Assembly: GCA_027622555.1 (NCBI GenBank)
Contig: JAQBYJ010000009.1
Coordinates: forward strand, 1-64,000
DNA from: Verrucomicrobiota bacterium
GTDB taxonomy: Bacteria; Verrucomicrobiota; Verrucomicrobiia; Opitutales; UBA2995
DNA length: 64,000 bases
Direction: 5' to 3'
Part shown: positions 19,001 through 27,636 of the stretch, in pieces
Position numbering within the stretch: the stretch's first letter is position 1
How the letters are laid out: the number at the start of each line of letters is the position of its first letter
Made by a program: the position numbers and the translations under genes
The notes under the pieces: model-generated
Seen by the model: the letters and a program-made list of their open reading frames with translations, nothing else
Told to the model about the DNA's origin: nothing
Database searches by the model: none

Positions 19001-19278
19001 AATGAAGCCAATGAATCGGAATCACTGTTTTTGACAACTGCTTCTAATAATTGATCGATGAGAGCTCTTGGATACAGGTACTGGATATTCATCTGAATTC
19101 CTGTTCGATCAGCTATCCGAAGATTCAGCCATCGGGCCATCCCTCGGCTTTGAACCAGAATCGTATCCGTTGCTAATAGTGATCGATTGGAACTTGCAAG
19201 CTGACGGATTAGTGCATCGGCAAGGTTTTCCAATCGATTGGATAGGAATAATTGAATGTCAGCTTGCTTGGATTCCAT
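16042..19278 (-). CDS. recC: Exodeoxyribonuclease V gamma subunit (RecC)
   Basis: 1078 residues (E. coli 1122). The start region (LFLSNRLENLADALIRQL), DTILVQSRGMARWLNL and GLIGMNESAFPRRD are RecC family features. RecC is an inactivated helicase/nuclease fold that splits the duplex and scans for Chi. It is the first gene of the operon; the order C-B-D resembles recC-(ptrA)-recB-recD of Proteobacteria without ptrA between. The Chi sequence of this organism cannot be read from one window. Confidence 0.95.
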   Translation of the reverse strand: MESKQADIQLFLSNRLENLADALIRQLASSNRSLLATDTILVQSRGMARWLNLRIADRTGIQMNIQYLYPRALIDQLLEAVVKNSDSDSLASFSSNALFWRIYQQLPNWADKKEAYVLRRYLESESQSTRYLRRYQLAVKIAQLMDQLQTFRPELLSSWSEERTATDWKSIVWQSLLLKRPKEAFPEILAAFNKIVPSLNAPPNNWPDRLFIFGISSLPPVYVEILRKASTWMPVSLFLTQPSPLYWGDQATRKRQLKAEEDDFLNKGHGLIGNLGKQGQDFLNTLIDADVFATDESEYFSIPESTNLLGALQKDLYELNAPPNSKLQIKSVAGIQVHVCHTSRREIEVLKDELHRCFESDPNLTPDQVIIMAPNIEEYSSAIRSVFGGSDKGSGFLPFSIADNTTRSSSPVAHALLELLDLLQSRFTANEVLNFWSIPVIANRFHLKQSDWESIRTWIEMTAIRWGINSNHRKQTTGSTFEEYSWEQGIERLVAGYCIHPTETSIWDDKNPFSDLEGNATTLLNQVLDAWSFLEQYQEVASSILKTSEWLEKLREIVDYLFSDQESYLDDAQGILALIEELKKESNNVKSDEPMTMKVISQILEARLTQDYQAGSFFSGTITFCSLKPMRNIPAQFIGLIGMNESAFPRRDIRSEFTQFPDGKRTGDRSIREDDRYLFLESILGARRHLYISYTGIESQTLKVQPSSIVVEELLDTLDDYYQFPNETSARSTLLIHEPLQGFSPYYFDKDQPISFSNENLKAARSLIESSGNISPQFMSPIEVALEIPDEVLLSTFQRFFANPSRFWLNQSLELNFPYQDRVLEDSEPIETNGLLEYKKGSLLIQHPEILSGQNGYLLNDLLPIGALQQGALEKVQPEVEKLLSILGHNPIESLPSSVVELEFEGHRLQGSIDAVTEEHHQRIRFGKIRGIDLIATWIEHLCLCAQSSNNGFKTYLIGKEEHIIFDYAHDSKKHLEELFSLFIQGHKSALPLFCETTHLFAKETLCPNSRIKQTPLEIAKKEFTKNPDGQFGPPGEAFNEFIALCFPESDAALSKSFEETALILFRPLYGHLQKGSL

Positions 19279-19516
19279 CTAATAAAACGCTCAATCTAAC
19301 GCGAGTACCAGTCTTGGTATTTCCTGATGGATGAGAACGTTAAAATTTACTATTAATACTTGCGGATGGGGGAATTGTTTTCATCTACGAATTTTCGGCC
19401 CTGTTAATCATTAGTAAATAAAGTTTTTGTGGGCGTTGAACGGCTTGTCGGTATGCTAGGACTGTGGTTTTTAAGTATTTATCTCAACTCAAACAATCAT
19501 TTTTGAAAGAGAATCT

Positions 19517-19903
19517 ATGATCACAATAAACGCCTCTGAAATAATAAGTCTCGCCGAATTTGAACAGTTTCTTGAAGAAGTCTGTGTCGGTGAAATGGAA
19601 ATCGTTGAAGAACTTGTAGGAGATTTAAAACGAGAAGGACAAGAGCTGGTTGATACCATCCTCAGCTCCTTCAAAAATGAAGATCTTCCCTTGCTGCAGC
19701 GTGCGGCTCACACCTTGAAATCGTCCACGAAAATATTCGGAGGTGTGCAAATAAGTAATCAGTCTGCTGAAATAGAATTTCTGGCCAATCCAGCAGCGCC
19801 CGGTGATTTTGGAACGGTATCAAATGCGGTTAGTCAGATTCAGGAAAACTTTAATATTTTTCTGTTTCACCTGAATGCGACTGTTGCTTCCAAAAAGAAC
19901 TGA
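19517..19903 (+). CDS. Stand-alone histidine phosphotransfer (Hpt) protein
   Basis: A 128-residue, all-helical acidic protein. The phospho-accepting motif is AAHTLKSSTKIFGG (canonical HxLKGSxxxxG), with the His near residue 69, flanked by helices of an Hpt bundle. It should pass phosphoryl groups between receiver domains of a hybrid kinase and a response regulator. No kinase or regulator is adjacent, so it is an orphan relay. The 239-bp space upstream holds no gene I can support. Confidence 0.85.
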   Translation: MITINASEIISLAEFEQFLEEVCVGEMEIVEELVGDLKREGQELVDTILSSFKNEDLPLLQRAAHTLKSSTKIFGGVQISNQSAEIEFLANPAAPGDFGTVSNAVSQIQENFNIFLFHLNATVASKKN

Positions 19904-19945
19904 GTTTTTCGAGCTCTTCAATAAATCGTGAGTAGGTAATTTTCG

Positions 19946-20704
19946 TTACTTATCCTCTTTTTTATCTTTCGAACCACCGAACAGACCGCCCAGTTTTTCG
20001 AGCGCATTGCCTCCTGATTCTCCAACATTTTTAAGGAGATCGCCTCCACCTTTCAGAATGACGTCTGGATTCTTTGCAATGGCTGCGATGACCTGAGAAG
20101 TTACCTCAGTCAATAAAACGCTTATCACCTCAGCACCAGTGATTCCTTCTTCACCTTCTCCCAGACCGTTAATTTCAATGGTTGGAATAGTTATGCTGAT
20201 GGGTTTGGTACCCAAGCCGACACCTACTTTGGCATCCTTAAGAATAAATCGTTTGATTTCCAGTTTCTTACCTCCTGAAGCTTCCTCCTCTGCTTCTTCT
20301 GGGGATCCGGCAAACGCCTGAACATTATCCAGGATTTGCTTTAAATTGCTCGATCCAAGTTTTTGTTCAAATTGGATATCAGGTCCGATAATGAGGATCT
20401 CCTCTATGACAATCTTATCACTCAAAACCGACATCGGCTTGAGATCCAGCGCCAGGTGTTCCGCATAAAATGCGTGTTCTCCGCTAAAGCCTTCTGGATT
20501 GTGGATTTTAAGACCTTCCAAACCACCTGCTCCTGAAAGGAAAGAAATATTAACTTTTTTCAGTTCAATGTCCACTTGGGCTATTTCAGGTCCCAATCTG
20601 ACTACTGCTGTCTGAATTATTTTCCCTGCTGACTTAGCCAATACAAACATGCCAATACCTACTATGATGACTAAAACTGCTATGATTCCTAATAATTTTT
20701 TCAT
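19946..20704 (-). CDS. AsmA-like envelope protein, membrane-anchored
   Basis: 252 residues. An uncleaved N-terminal membrane anchor (residues 3-23) is followed by AsmA/DUF748-like text: GLKIHNPEGF, HLALDLKPMSVLSDKIVIEE and a second half with ITIPTIEINGLG. It is far shorter than AsmA/YhdP and ends in a Gly-rich, then Lys/Asp-rich tail (GGLFGGSKDKKEDK). Similar short proteins are common in PVC bacteria. The role may concern outer-membrane biogenesis, but that is family-level guesswork. Convergent with hpt; no clear terminator between them. Confidence 0.6.
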   Translation of the reverse strand: MKKLLGIIAVLVIIVGIGMFVLAKSAGKIIQTAVVRLGPEIAQVDIELKKVNISFLSGAGGLEGLKIHNPEGFSGEHAFYAEHLALDLKPMSVLSDKIVIEEILIIGPDIQFEQKLGSSNLKQILDNVQAFAGSPEEAEEEASGGKKLEIKRFILKDAKVGVGLGTKPISITIPTIEINGLGEGEEGITGAEVISVLLTEVTSQVIAAIAKNPDVILKGGGDLLKNVGESGGNALEKLGGLFGGSKDKKEDK

Positions 20705-20839
20705 GAGATTATTTGCATGGATTGAAGTGACTTTACTGACGTTTGGATTAATCCTCCCGTACTAGGAAATGAAAATTCTATGATTGTGGGCTCTCTTGTA
20801 AATCTCAACCTTAGAGAAATCACCTTTTTAAAGCTTAAT

Positions 20840-23218
20840 CTAAAAAGTGTTTCGATTATCTAAAATTGTTTCGAGAAACGCGGTTGGGGAAAGAGGAGGA
20901 TCTTCAGCAAGGGCTTGATGAAAAATCACTGTGGACGGAGTTAAGCCTGGAATGGAATTCGCCTCAATCACGAGAATATCCCCTGAATCGATTTGCAGAA
21001 ATGCATCTATCCGCGCAAATCCATTGATTCCGAGTTTCTCAACCACGAATTCAATTTTGTTTTGAGCCTTTTGCCATGCTTCCTGTGATACCCATGGAGA
21101 AGGTGGCGGCGTAATATTTACACCGGTTCCACCTTGGAATTTTTCTTCTAATGACAGAATCTCTCCGCTGGCCACTGTGATGCTTGGTTTGAGTGCCCGC
21201 ATTTCACCTCGTCGACCGATAACTCCCACAGTCACCTCAACCCAACCAGAGTTTTTCTCCCAATTGAGTTCGTTTCCTTTGATGACGGGTTTGTCGCTGT
21301 TGATGAAACTTTCAAAAAGCAAAAATGCAGGCGGACTTTGAGGTAGCTCAACGAGGGATTTAACAAAACTCAATTCACCTGGAATTATTCGAGGTCTACC
21401 ACTTTTCAACAAATTGAGATAAAGTTGAAGGTCGTTCTCATTGGCGAGTCGAACGATTCCAGATGAGCAACCATCGGATAGTGGCTTAACTATCAAGGTA
21501 GGTGTTTTGAGTTCTTTCGTCAGGCTTTCCCACAGGAACTTTAGTTTATCCGATGAAAGTTGCTGAAGAATTTTGGTATCGAGCTTCTTCTTGGCCGCGA
21601 TAAATATTCCGTGTTTTCCGTAGCTTTTCAGGGCTTTTCCGGTTTCGTATTTATCCATACACAGTTTCGCTGAAGCTGATAAGGATCCGGTAAATGGAAC
21701 GCCTGACTTGCTTAAGGTGGATTGAAGTTCTCCATTTTCGCCTATGCCGCCATGGATCGCCAAGAAGACGGTTGTATTATCCTGGATGAAATCTTCCAGA
21801 GTCATGCAGTTGGGCATGATCAGTGGCTGAAGTTCAAAATCTGAATCCACAGTCAAACGACTTTCGATGTCCGTGCGATACATATCCAGGCGTTCCTTTT
21901 CTTCTAGGATCTGGTGGCAAGCTGCCCCAACTTCTTCAACCGTATGTCGCAAGGTGGCTGCATAAGGGAGTTTCCATATGAATCCATCACTATCGAGCAA
22001 GTAAGGCACCGGAGAGAAGCGATCGGATTTTCGCAGTTTCAACCAAACATTGGTGCCACTCATTAGCGACACTTGCCTTTCAGAGCTATCACCTCCGAAT
22101 AGAATACGAATCGGTTCTTTGTCGGCAAAAGTATCCTCTTCCGGTGGAGGCGGACAGGGAAGTCCTCTTCGTGCACAAGCACCATGCACAATGAAATGAA
22201 GGATCTCTGAATGAGTCCAACCCAGGTAAGCTGCTTGTAGAAAAAAGAAACTGTTTTGCTCCAATCCGCTCGCCAGGTTGATGTCGGAATACCAGATGCT
22301 TCCATCATCAAGCAGCCATCCATCCATTCGCACCACATCTTTTAAATCCAATGCTGTGAATATTGATTCAGCTTGTTTCTGAATGTCCGTTATGGATTCG
22401 TCGGGAAACCTCGGCGGCATGTGGTAGGCCACCTGTCGGGTTGGGAGGTATTTTAATCGATAATCAAAAAGTGATTGGGATGAATCGGTGATTTCAATTT
22501 CTGTGGGTAGGAGTGCAACGGGTTCCCCTTTTAAATTCTGTACGACAATGACCGTAAATTCTTTTCCGGAAACGAAAGGTTCTAAAACAAAACGCGTGTC
22601 TATCTTATCCGCATGCATTGACCGAAATGCATTCAAGCAAGCTTCCGGATTTCGAACTTCGGTCACTCCAATGCTTGATCCCGAACATGCAGGTTTTAAA
22701 ACCCCGCGACTTAATCCATTGTTTTTGAAAAACGACTCAATGCGACCCAGGCATTCTTCTTCCTCTAAATCATCCAGTAACATGCTTGGTACGGAGTAGA
22801 ACCCCTTACGTTCCAATTGCCATCCAGCATCAAACTTATCAAACGCTACCGCAGACGCTCGGCTAGAACTTCCAATAAATGGGATTTGATTTTCTTCTAG
22901 AAATTTTCCCAGTTCTCCCCCTTCACCAAATGCTCCGTGAATTACTGGAAAGGTGATTGAGGCCGATTTTAGCAGCTCGACCAGTTCTGCATCGTTTAGC
23001 GCTTTGCCTAAAGAATCTATTTTGAAATCAAAGTCGGAAGGCGTGTTTGAATAGAGCTGATTTCGATCAATCAGAAATGCCTCTTTTCGTAAATTATAAT
23101 AGATAGGAATGATGTTGAAGTCATCCAGATGATCTATAACTGATCTCGCAGAATTCAGCGAAATACCTCGCTCAGCGGAAGGTCCACCAAAGATGAGCGC
23201 TACACAAAATTTACTCAT
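20840..23218 (-). CDS. ddl: Tandem D-alanine--D-alanine ligase (two Ddl modules in one chain)
   Basis: 792 residues, twice the normal Ddl. Module 1 (about 1-355) opens FGGPSAERGISL and has HGAFGEGGELGKFLE; module 2 (about 369-792) opens FGGDSSERQVSL and has HGGIGENGELQSTL. Both keep the D-Ala-binding Glu (E17, E380). Module 2 has the standard metal and substrate end EANSIPGLTPS (E752, N754). Module 1 has SDINLASGLEQNS (D312, N314), so Glu is Asp and the GLTPS part is lost. Module 2 is therefore the likely active D-Ala-D-Ala ligase for peptidoglycan; module 1 may be regulatory, weakly active or specific for another substrate. The gene overlaps the upstream acetyltransferase by ATGA. Its reading frame is unbroken, so it is not an artefact of two neighbouring genes. 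Confidence 0.9.
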   Translation of the reverse strand: MSKFCVALIFGGPSAERGISLNSARSVIDHLDDFNIIPIYYNLRKEAFLIDRNQLYSNTPSDFDFKIDSLGKALNDAELVELLKSASITFPVIHGAFGEGGELGKFLEENQIPFIGSSSRASAVAFDKFDAGWQLERKGFYSVPSMLLDDLEEEECLGRIESFFKNNGLSRGVLKPACSGSSIGVTEVRNPEACLNAFRSMHADKIDTRFVLEPFVSGKEFTVIVVQNLKGEPVALLPTEIEITDSSQSLFDYRLKYLPTRQVAYHMPPRFPDESITDIQKQAESIFTALDLKDVVRMDGWLLDDGSIWYSDINLASGLEQNSFFFLQAAYLGWTHSEILHFIVHGACARRGLPCPPPPEEDTFADKEPIRILFGGDSSERQVSLMSGTNVWLKLRKSDRFSPVPYLLDSDGFIWKLPYAATLRHTVEEVGAACHQILEEKERLDMYRTDIESRLTVDSDFELQPLIMPNCMTLEDFIQDNTTVFLAIHGGIGENGELQSTLSKSGVPFTGSLSASAKLCMDKYETGKALKSYGKHGIFIAAKKKLDTKILQQLSSDKLKFLWESLTKELKTPTLIVKPLSDGCSSGIVRLANENDLQLYLNLLKSGRPRIIPGELSFVKSLVELPQSPPAFLLFESFINSDKPVIKGNELNWEKNSGWVEVTVGVIGRRGEMRALKPSITVASGEILSLEEKFQGGTGVNITPPPSPWVSQEAWQKAQNKIEFVVEKLGINGFARIDAFLQIDSGDILVIEANSIPGLTPSTVIFHQALAEDPPLSPTAFLETILDNRNTF

Positions 23219-23694
23219 GCGTTCCCAAGATTCTTAAGGGCATCTCCAGTAGCACGAAAGAGTTCCCATTCAGGCAACATTTCCGCTCCTAGTGAAAAGT
23301 AAAAATCGTGGGCGGGTGTATTCCAGTCGAGTGCCAACCATTCCATGCGGCCGCAGTCTTTTTCGTTGGCTTCCTTTGCCAAGGTAAGAAGCAATGCTTT
23401 ACCAATTCCTTTACCTCGAAATTCTGGATGTACAAAGAGGTCCTCGAGGTGGATTCCTGGTTTCGCCAGAAATGTTGAAAAATTGAAAAAGTAAAGTGCG
23501 TAGCCTGCTAGCTGTTCATCCGAATAAGCCAGGTAGCAATAGGCGTATGGCTTTTCGCCGAACATGTTTTTTCGAATCAGCTCCTCAGTTGCTGTTACTT
23601 CATGAGTTAGCTTTTCATACTCTGCGATTCCCTTAATTAAACCAAGGATGGCACCTGTATCGTTTTCTGTGGCTTTTCGGATCTCAAAAGACAT
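23215..23694 (-). CDS. GNAT acetyltransferase, SAT1-like
   Basis: 159 residues. The GNAT acetyl-CoA loop is EFRGKGIGKALL. The order IRKATENDTGAILGLIKGIAEYEKL, HLEDLFVHPEFRG and LDWNTPAHDFYFSLGAE follows the diamine/spermidine N-acetyltransferase (SAT1) group rather than RimI. The substrate could be a polyamine or a thialysine-like amine; not proven. It overlaps the tandem ddl by 4 nt, so the two are one transcript. It lies 77 nt downstream of purN in the same direction? No: it is transcribed away from and after purN, so read-through from the pur operon is possible. Confidence 0.8.
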   Translation of the reverse strand: MSFEIRKATENDTGAILGLIKGIAEYEKLTHEVTATEELIRKNMFGEKPYAYCYLAYSDEQLAGYALYFFNFSTFLAKPGIHLEDLFVHPEFRGKGIGKALLLTLAKEANEKDCGRMEWLALDWNTPAHDFYFSLGAEMLPEWELFRATGDALKNLGNA

Positions 23695-23771
23695 GAAGAG
23701 AAATCATTCTTGAGGGATAACCAGATGCAACAGGATTGTTCTTAAAATTGACCCTCGTTACTGGAGAAACC

Positions 23772-24383
23772 CTATGAAGTGAAGCGATCCTGGGGAATAG
23801 CTTTCATCGGCCATTGTTTAATTAGCTGAACGAATGCTCTGCCTTCCATGGGTTGAACTTTGGCCTTCAATGATTCAGCGGTGTCTTCCTTGGCGACTGC
23901 TACTTTCAATTGTATTAAAATGGGCCCGGAATCTATGCCTTCATCGATGAGGTGGACGGTGCAGCCCGTTTCGGTATCGCCCGCATCCAACACGGCCTGA
24001 TGTACCTCCAGATCCATTAATCCAGGATGTTTAGGAAGTAGGGAAGGGTGTACATTGGTTACTTTACCGTGCCATTTGTTGACGAACTCTTTTGATAAAA
24101 ACCGCATGTAACCGATGCACAGAATCAGGTCCGCTTTCTCTTCTATTAAAACCTTTGATACCTCTCTATCGAACTCTTCTCTCTCCTTATCCTTAGCAGA
24201 AATAAAATAGTCCTTGAGGTAGTGTGTTCGGGCGCGTTCAAGAATGCCGGACTTTTTTCGATTACTGATAACACTGACAATGGTGGCATTCAGTTCACCT
24301 GCTTCGATGGCCTCAATAACGGGCTGTAGAGACGAACCCCGTGTTGATCCCAATACGGCAACTCTTACCGGTGCCTGACTCAT
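23772..24383 (-). CDS. purN: Phosphoribosylglycinamide formyltransferase
   Basis: 203 residues. It has VAVLGSTRGSSLQ, the phosphate-binding start, and NVHPSLLPKHPG plus TGCTVHLIDEGIDSGPI, the catalytic Asn-His-Asp set of 10-formyl-THF transferases. It formylates GAR to FGAR in step 3 of purine synthesis. It directly abuts purD: the purD TAA is followed at once by the purN ATG. It is the last pur gene of the operon. Confidence 0.95.
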   Translation of the reverse strand: MSQAPVRVAVLGSTRGSSLQPVIEAIEAGELNATIVSVISNRKKSGILERARTHYLKDYFISAKDKEREEFDREVSKVLIEEKADLILCIGYMRFLSKEFVNKWHGKVTNVHPSLLPKHPGLMDLEVHQAVLDAGDTETGCTVHLIDEGIDSGPILIQLKVAVAKEDTAESLKAKVQPMEGRAFVQLIKQWPMKAIPQDRFTS

Positions 24384-25709
24384 TTAACCACGTAACGCTT
24401 TCATGTGCGTTACTCGTTTTTCAATTAACTCGATTGTACCTATGTCTGGTCGATGGAACAGATCGCCTTTGATTTGATTCACTAATCTTTCAGCTTCTTG
24501 TTCGGCTTCTTCAATGGTGGGGGCTACACCAACCACCGCAGCTGTTCGCGAACCTGTTGCTACAAGCTTGTTTTCTTTTTGATCTACAGCCCCAAGGAAT
24601 AGTTGGTGCGGTTTTTCGAACTGACTAAGATCAACCTCAAATCCCTTTTCCGGATTATCCGGATAGCCTGTTGGGACAACATACTTGCACACACTGGCAA
24701 GCTTCTTAAATGAAACATCAAGTTGGTCCAGGGTTTCACTACAAATGGCTTCAAAGATATCGATAATATCTGTGTCCAGAAGTGTAAGTAAGTTCATGAC
24801 CTCGGGATCTCCAAAGCGGGCGTTAAATTCTATAACTTTAACTCCTTTTGCCGTGGCCATGTAACCCCCGTACAAAATTCCTTTGTATCCTTCTCCCGTT
24901 TTTTTCCTTAGTGCTTCTACCACCAGCCTGTTTATTTCCTGCGCTTCTTCAATGTCTGTTTGAGTGATAAATGGTAAACGGTGATTCGCGTCACTATAGC
25001 TTCCCATGCCGCCTGTGTTTGGGCCTTTGTCATCCACATATGCGCGCTTATGGTCTTGAATGGGCGGCATATGCTTCAAGGTCGTACCGTCGCAAAAACT
25101 GAAAAGAGAGAATTCTTCTCCGATGCACTTTTCTTCTATGACGTAGGTGGATCCGGCATCGCAAAGTTCCTGGCAGTATTCAAGTGCTTCATTATGAGAA
25201 TGGAGATGATCACCAGCTACCTTTACGCCCTTACCGCCCATCAACCCATCGGCTTTGACAACGTAGTTGTCCATGAGAGTTCCGAGGAAGTCCCCAGCTC
25301 CATCCAGGTCCGAGAAATACTTAAACTTTGGGCAACCAGGCACGTCATAATCTGCCATCAGATTTCTGGTAAACTGTTTGCTCGTTTCTAGCATGGCCAA
25401 TTGCATCTTGGGTCCGACAACCGGAATTCCCAGGCTCCAAAGTTTGTCAGCCACCCCCGCTTCAAGCGGAGCTTCCGGGCCGACCACCGCCAGGTTGGCA
25501 TGGTTCGATTTTGCGTAATCGGCTACGGCTTCGGGGTCATTTATATTTCCCGAAATATAGGTATCGGCAAGAGCTGCAATTCCGGGATTCATACTAGAAC
25601 CAAAGACTATCAATTTGAAGGGTCTCTTGGATTTGCTTATAGATTTAGCCATCGCGTGCTCTCGTGCACCGGAACCAACGAGCAAAATAGTGAAGTTCTG
25701 ATTATCCAT
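24384..25709 (-). CDS. purD: Phosphoribosylamine--glycine ligase
   Basis: 441 residues. LLVGSGAREHAMA is the family start; ATP-grasp motifs follow (VVKADGLMGGKGVKV, GPNTGGMGSYS, EFNARFGDPE). It makes GAR from phosphoribosylamine, glycine and ATP, step 2 of the pathway. It starts 8 nt after purF. Confidence 0.97.
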   Translation of the reverse strand: MDNQNFTILLVGSGAREHAMAKSISKSKRPFKLIVFGSSMNPGIAALADTYISGNINDPEAVADYAKSNHANLAVVGPEAPLEAGVADKLWSLGIPVVGPKMQLAMLETSKQFTRNLMADYDVPGCPKFKYFSDLDGAGDFLGTLMDNYVVKADGLMGGKGVKVAGDHLHSHNEALEYCQELCDAGSTYVIEEKCIGEEFSLFSFCDGTTLKHMPPIQDHKRAYVDDKGPNTGGMGSYSDANHRLPFITQTDIEEAQEINRLVVEALRKKTGEGYKGILYGGYMATAKGVKVIEFNARFGDPEVMNLLTLLDTDIIDIFEAICSETLDQLDVSFKKLASVCKYVVPTGYPDNPEKGFEVDLSQFEKPHQLFLGAVDQKENKLVATGSRTAAVVGVAPTIEEAEQEAERLVNQIKGDLFHRPDIGTIELIEKRVTHMKALRG

Positions 25710-25717
25710 GCGGGTTT

Positions 25718-27634
25718 TTAATAGCTTCTCTCTTCACGCTCTTCGTAGTAATTGATGAACGCTGTGTTCAAGGCACGGAAGCCTCCCGGCGTAGGGTAAT
25801 TGCCAGTGAAATACCAATCGCCTTTATGGTGGGGTAAAGATTCATGCAGGTTGTGGATATTTTGAAAAATAATCGTTAACTTGCCATTCCAATAATCCAG
25901 TTCCGGTCTAACTTTCTGACTAATCTTAACCGAGATCTCTTCCGGCGTGAAACTATCGTAGATCCGTTTGACCTTATTGCCCATTAGGTCGATCGGTTGT
26001 TTTGCCTGTTCAACGCATTCAAGGTATACATCGCGAATCAATTGCTCCCGTCCCTGGTCTTTCAACAGCTCAATGGCAGCTTCGAACGCAATGAACTTGT
26101 GGAGTTGGGACATATCGATGCCATAACAATCCGGGTAACGAATCTGTGGGGCGGTTGATACAATTATAATTTGCTTTGGTTTCAAGCGCGCCAGGATCTT
26201 AATGATGGATTGTTTAAGCGTTGTGCCGCGAACAATCGAATCATCCAGGCAGATTAGATTATCTGTTTGGGAAACACTACCGTAAGAGATATCGTAAACA
26301 TGAGAAGCAAGGTTGGTTCGAGTTTTTTCCTGACTTATGAAGGTTCGAAGCTTGATGTCCTTCAGTGCGACTTTCTCAGATCGAGGCCAATTACTCATGA
26401 TGACACGATCCAGGAAATCCGAGTCTAACTTTCCGGTTTCCGCTTGTGCCAGTATTTCTTCCTTTACCGCTTTTCTTCGTTCTTCACGCAAACCGTCCAT
26501 GAGGCCATAATAAGCGACTTCAGCGGTATTGGGAATGAAACTGAATACCGAATTTTCAAGGTCATTGTTTATGGTTTTTAAGACTGAGCCGACCAGGGCT
26601 TTGCCCAAGGCTTTTCTTTCCAGATATATATCGTGGTCGTTTCCACGGGAAAAATAGATTCGCTCGAAGCTGCAAGATACCCGTTCTTGTTGGTCACGGA
26701 TTTGCTTTCTAATTAGCGTTCCATTTTTCTTAATAATGATAGCTTCGCCCGGATTGATTTCCTGAATCTCTTCAACCTCTTTCGAGAAAACAGTCATCAG
26801 CGGCGCTCGTTCTGAAGCAATTGCAACCACCTCATCATCTTCGAAAAAGTGGAAGGGCCTTATTCCCCATGGATCACGAGTCGCAAAACAGTCACCGTTT
26901 CCTATCATCCCTGCTATCGAGTATCCGCCGTCCCATCCTTTACTGGATTCCTTAAGAATTTCACCCACATCGAGTTTTTCAGAAATTGCTTTTGCATTGT
27001 CCATACCGGATAGATCTTTTACGTCGCGATTCTCGTGGTAAAGACGGCGATGCTCCTCATCCAGGTGATAACCGATTTCTTCTAAAATGGTCTGGGTATC
27101 CGTATCGAATACCGGGTGTTGTCCACGATCAATAAGACGTCTGTTCAACTCGTCTGTGTTGGTCATATTGAAATTTCCAGCGACCATTAAATTGCGGGTT
27201 GGCCAGTTGTTTCTTCGGAAATATGGATGGCAACTTGCTTCTGAATAACCGCCGGATGTGCCGTACCTCAGATGGCCTAAAAATATTTCAGCACCAAAAT
27301 CAAAATGATCTTTCACGGTTGTTGCAAACTCAGGATGAATCGTACCCTCATCGACCTTGGAATTATAGTCGTCCAAGAGGCTGCTGAAAATGCGACTCAT
27401 CGAGTTAGCTTCTGCGCTTCGTTTCCGAAACATATAAGGCTTCCCGACTTCCACGTCCAGTTTTAGAGCACCCACTCCCGAGCCATCTTGACCTCGGTTA
27501 TGTTGTTTCTCCATTAGGAGAAATAATTGATTAAAACCCCAAAGGGCCGAATCATATTTTATTTGGTAATACGATAGTGGTTTTTTGAGCCTCACCAGGG
27601 CAATGCCACATTCGTGTTTAATCGAGTCACTCAT
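25718..27634 (-). CDS. purF: Amidophosphoribosyltransferase (long form)
   Basis: 638 residues, much longer than the 470-510 of E. coli and B. subtilis PurF. The Ntn nucleophile is C9 in HECGIAL after a short leader that would need removal. The glutaminase half has HNRGQDGSG and GHLRYGTSGGYSE. The PRPP loop is LICLDDSIVRGTTL in the C-terminal half. The extra length is spread as insertions (about residues 185-225 and 370-420) plus a C-terminal tail, as in the long PurF of some Bacteroidota, as I recall. It commits PRPP to purine synthesis. Confidence 0.93.
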   Translation of the reverse strand: MSDSIKHECGIALVRLKKPLSYYQIKYDSALWGFNQLFLLMEKQHNRGQDGSGVGALKLDVEVGKPYMFRKRSAEANSMSRIFSSLLDDYNSKVDEGTIHPEFATTVKDHFDFGAEIFLGHLRYGTSGGYSEASCHPYFRRNNWPTRNLMVAGNFNMTNTDELNRRLIDRGQHPVFDTDTQTILEEIGYHLDEEHRRLYHENRDVKDLSGMDNAKAISEKLDVGEILKESSKGWDGGYSIAGMIGNGDCFATRDPWGIRPFHFFEDDEVVAIASERAPLMTVFSKEVEEIQEINPGEAIIIKKNGTLIRKQIRDQQERVSCSFERIYFSRGNDHDIYLERKALGKALVGSVLKTINNDLENSVFSFIPNTAEVAYYGLMDGLREERRKAVKEEILAQAETGKLDSDFLDRVIMSNWPRSEKVALKDIKLRTFISQEKTRTNLASHVYDISYGSVSQTDNLICLDDSIVRGTTLKQSIIKILARLKPKQIIIVSTAPQIRYPDCYGIDMSQLHKFIAFEAAIELLKDQGREQLIRDVYLECVEQAKQPIDLMGNKVKRIYDSFTPEEISVKISQKVRPELDYWNGKLTIIFQNIHNLHESLPHHKGDWYFTGNYPTPGGFRALNTAFINYYEEREERSY

Positions 27635-27636
27635 TC

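Noticed and set aside
19279-19516. Possible small RNA or promoter in the recC-hpt spacer
   Set aside because: I tried to place -35/-10 boxes and a small RNA fold (6S, 4.5S, tmRNA) and found no convincing match.
25401-25721. 106-residue plus-strand ORF in purD
   Set aside because: Shadow of purD on the opposite strand.
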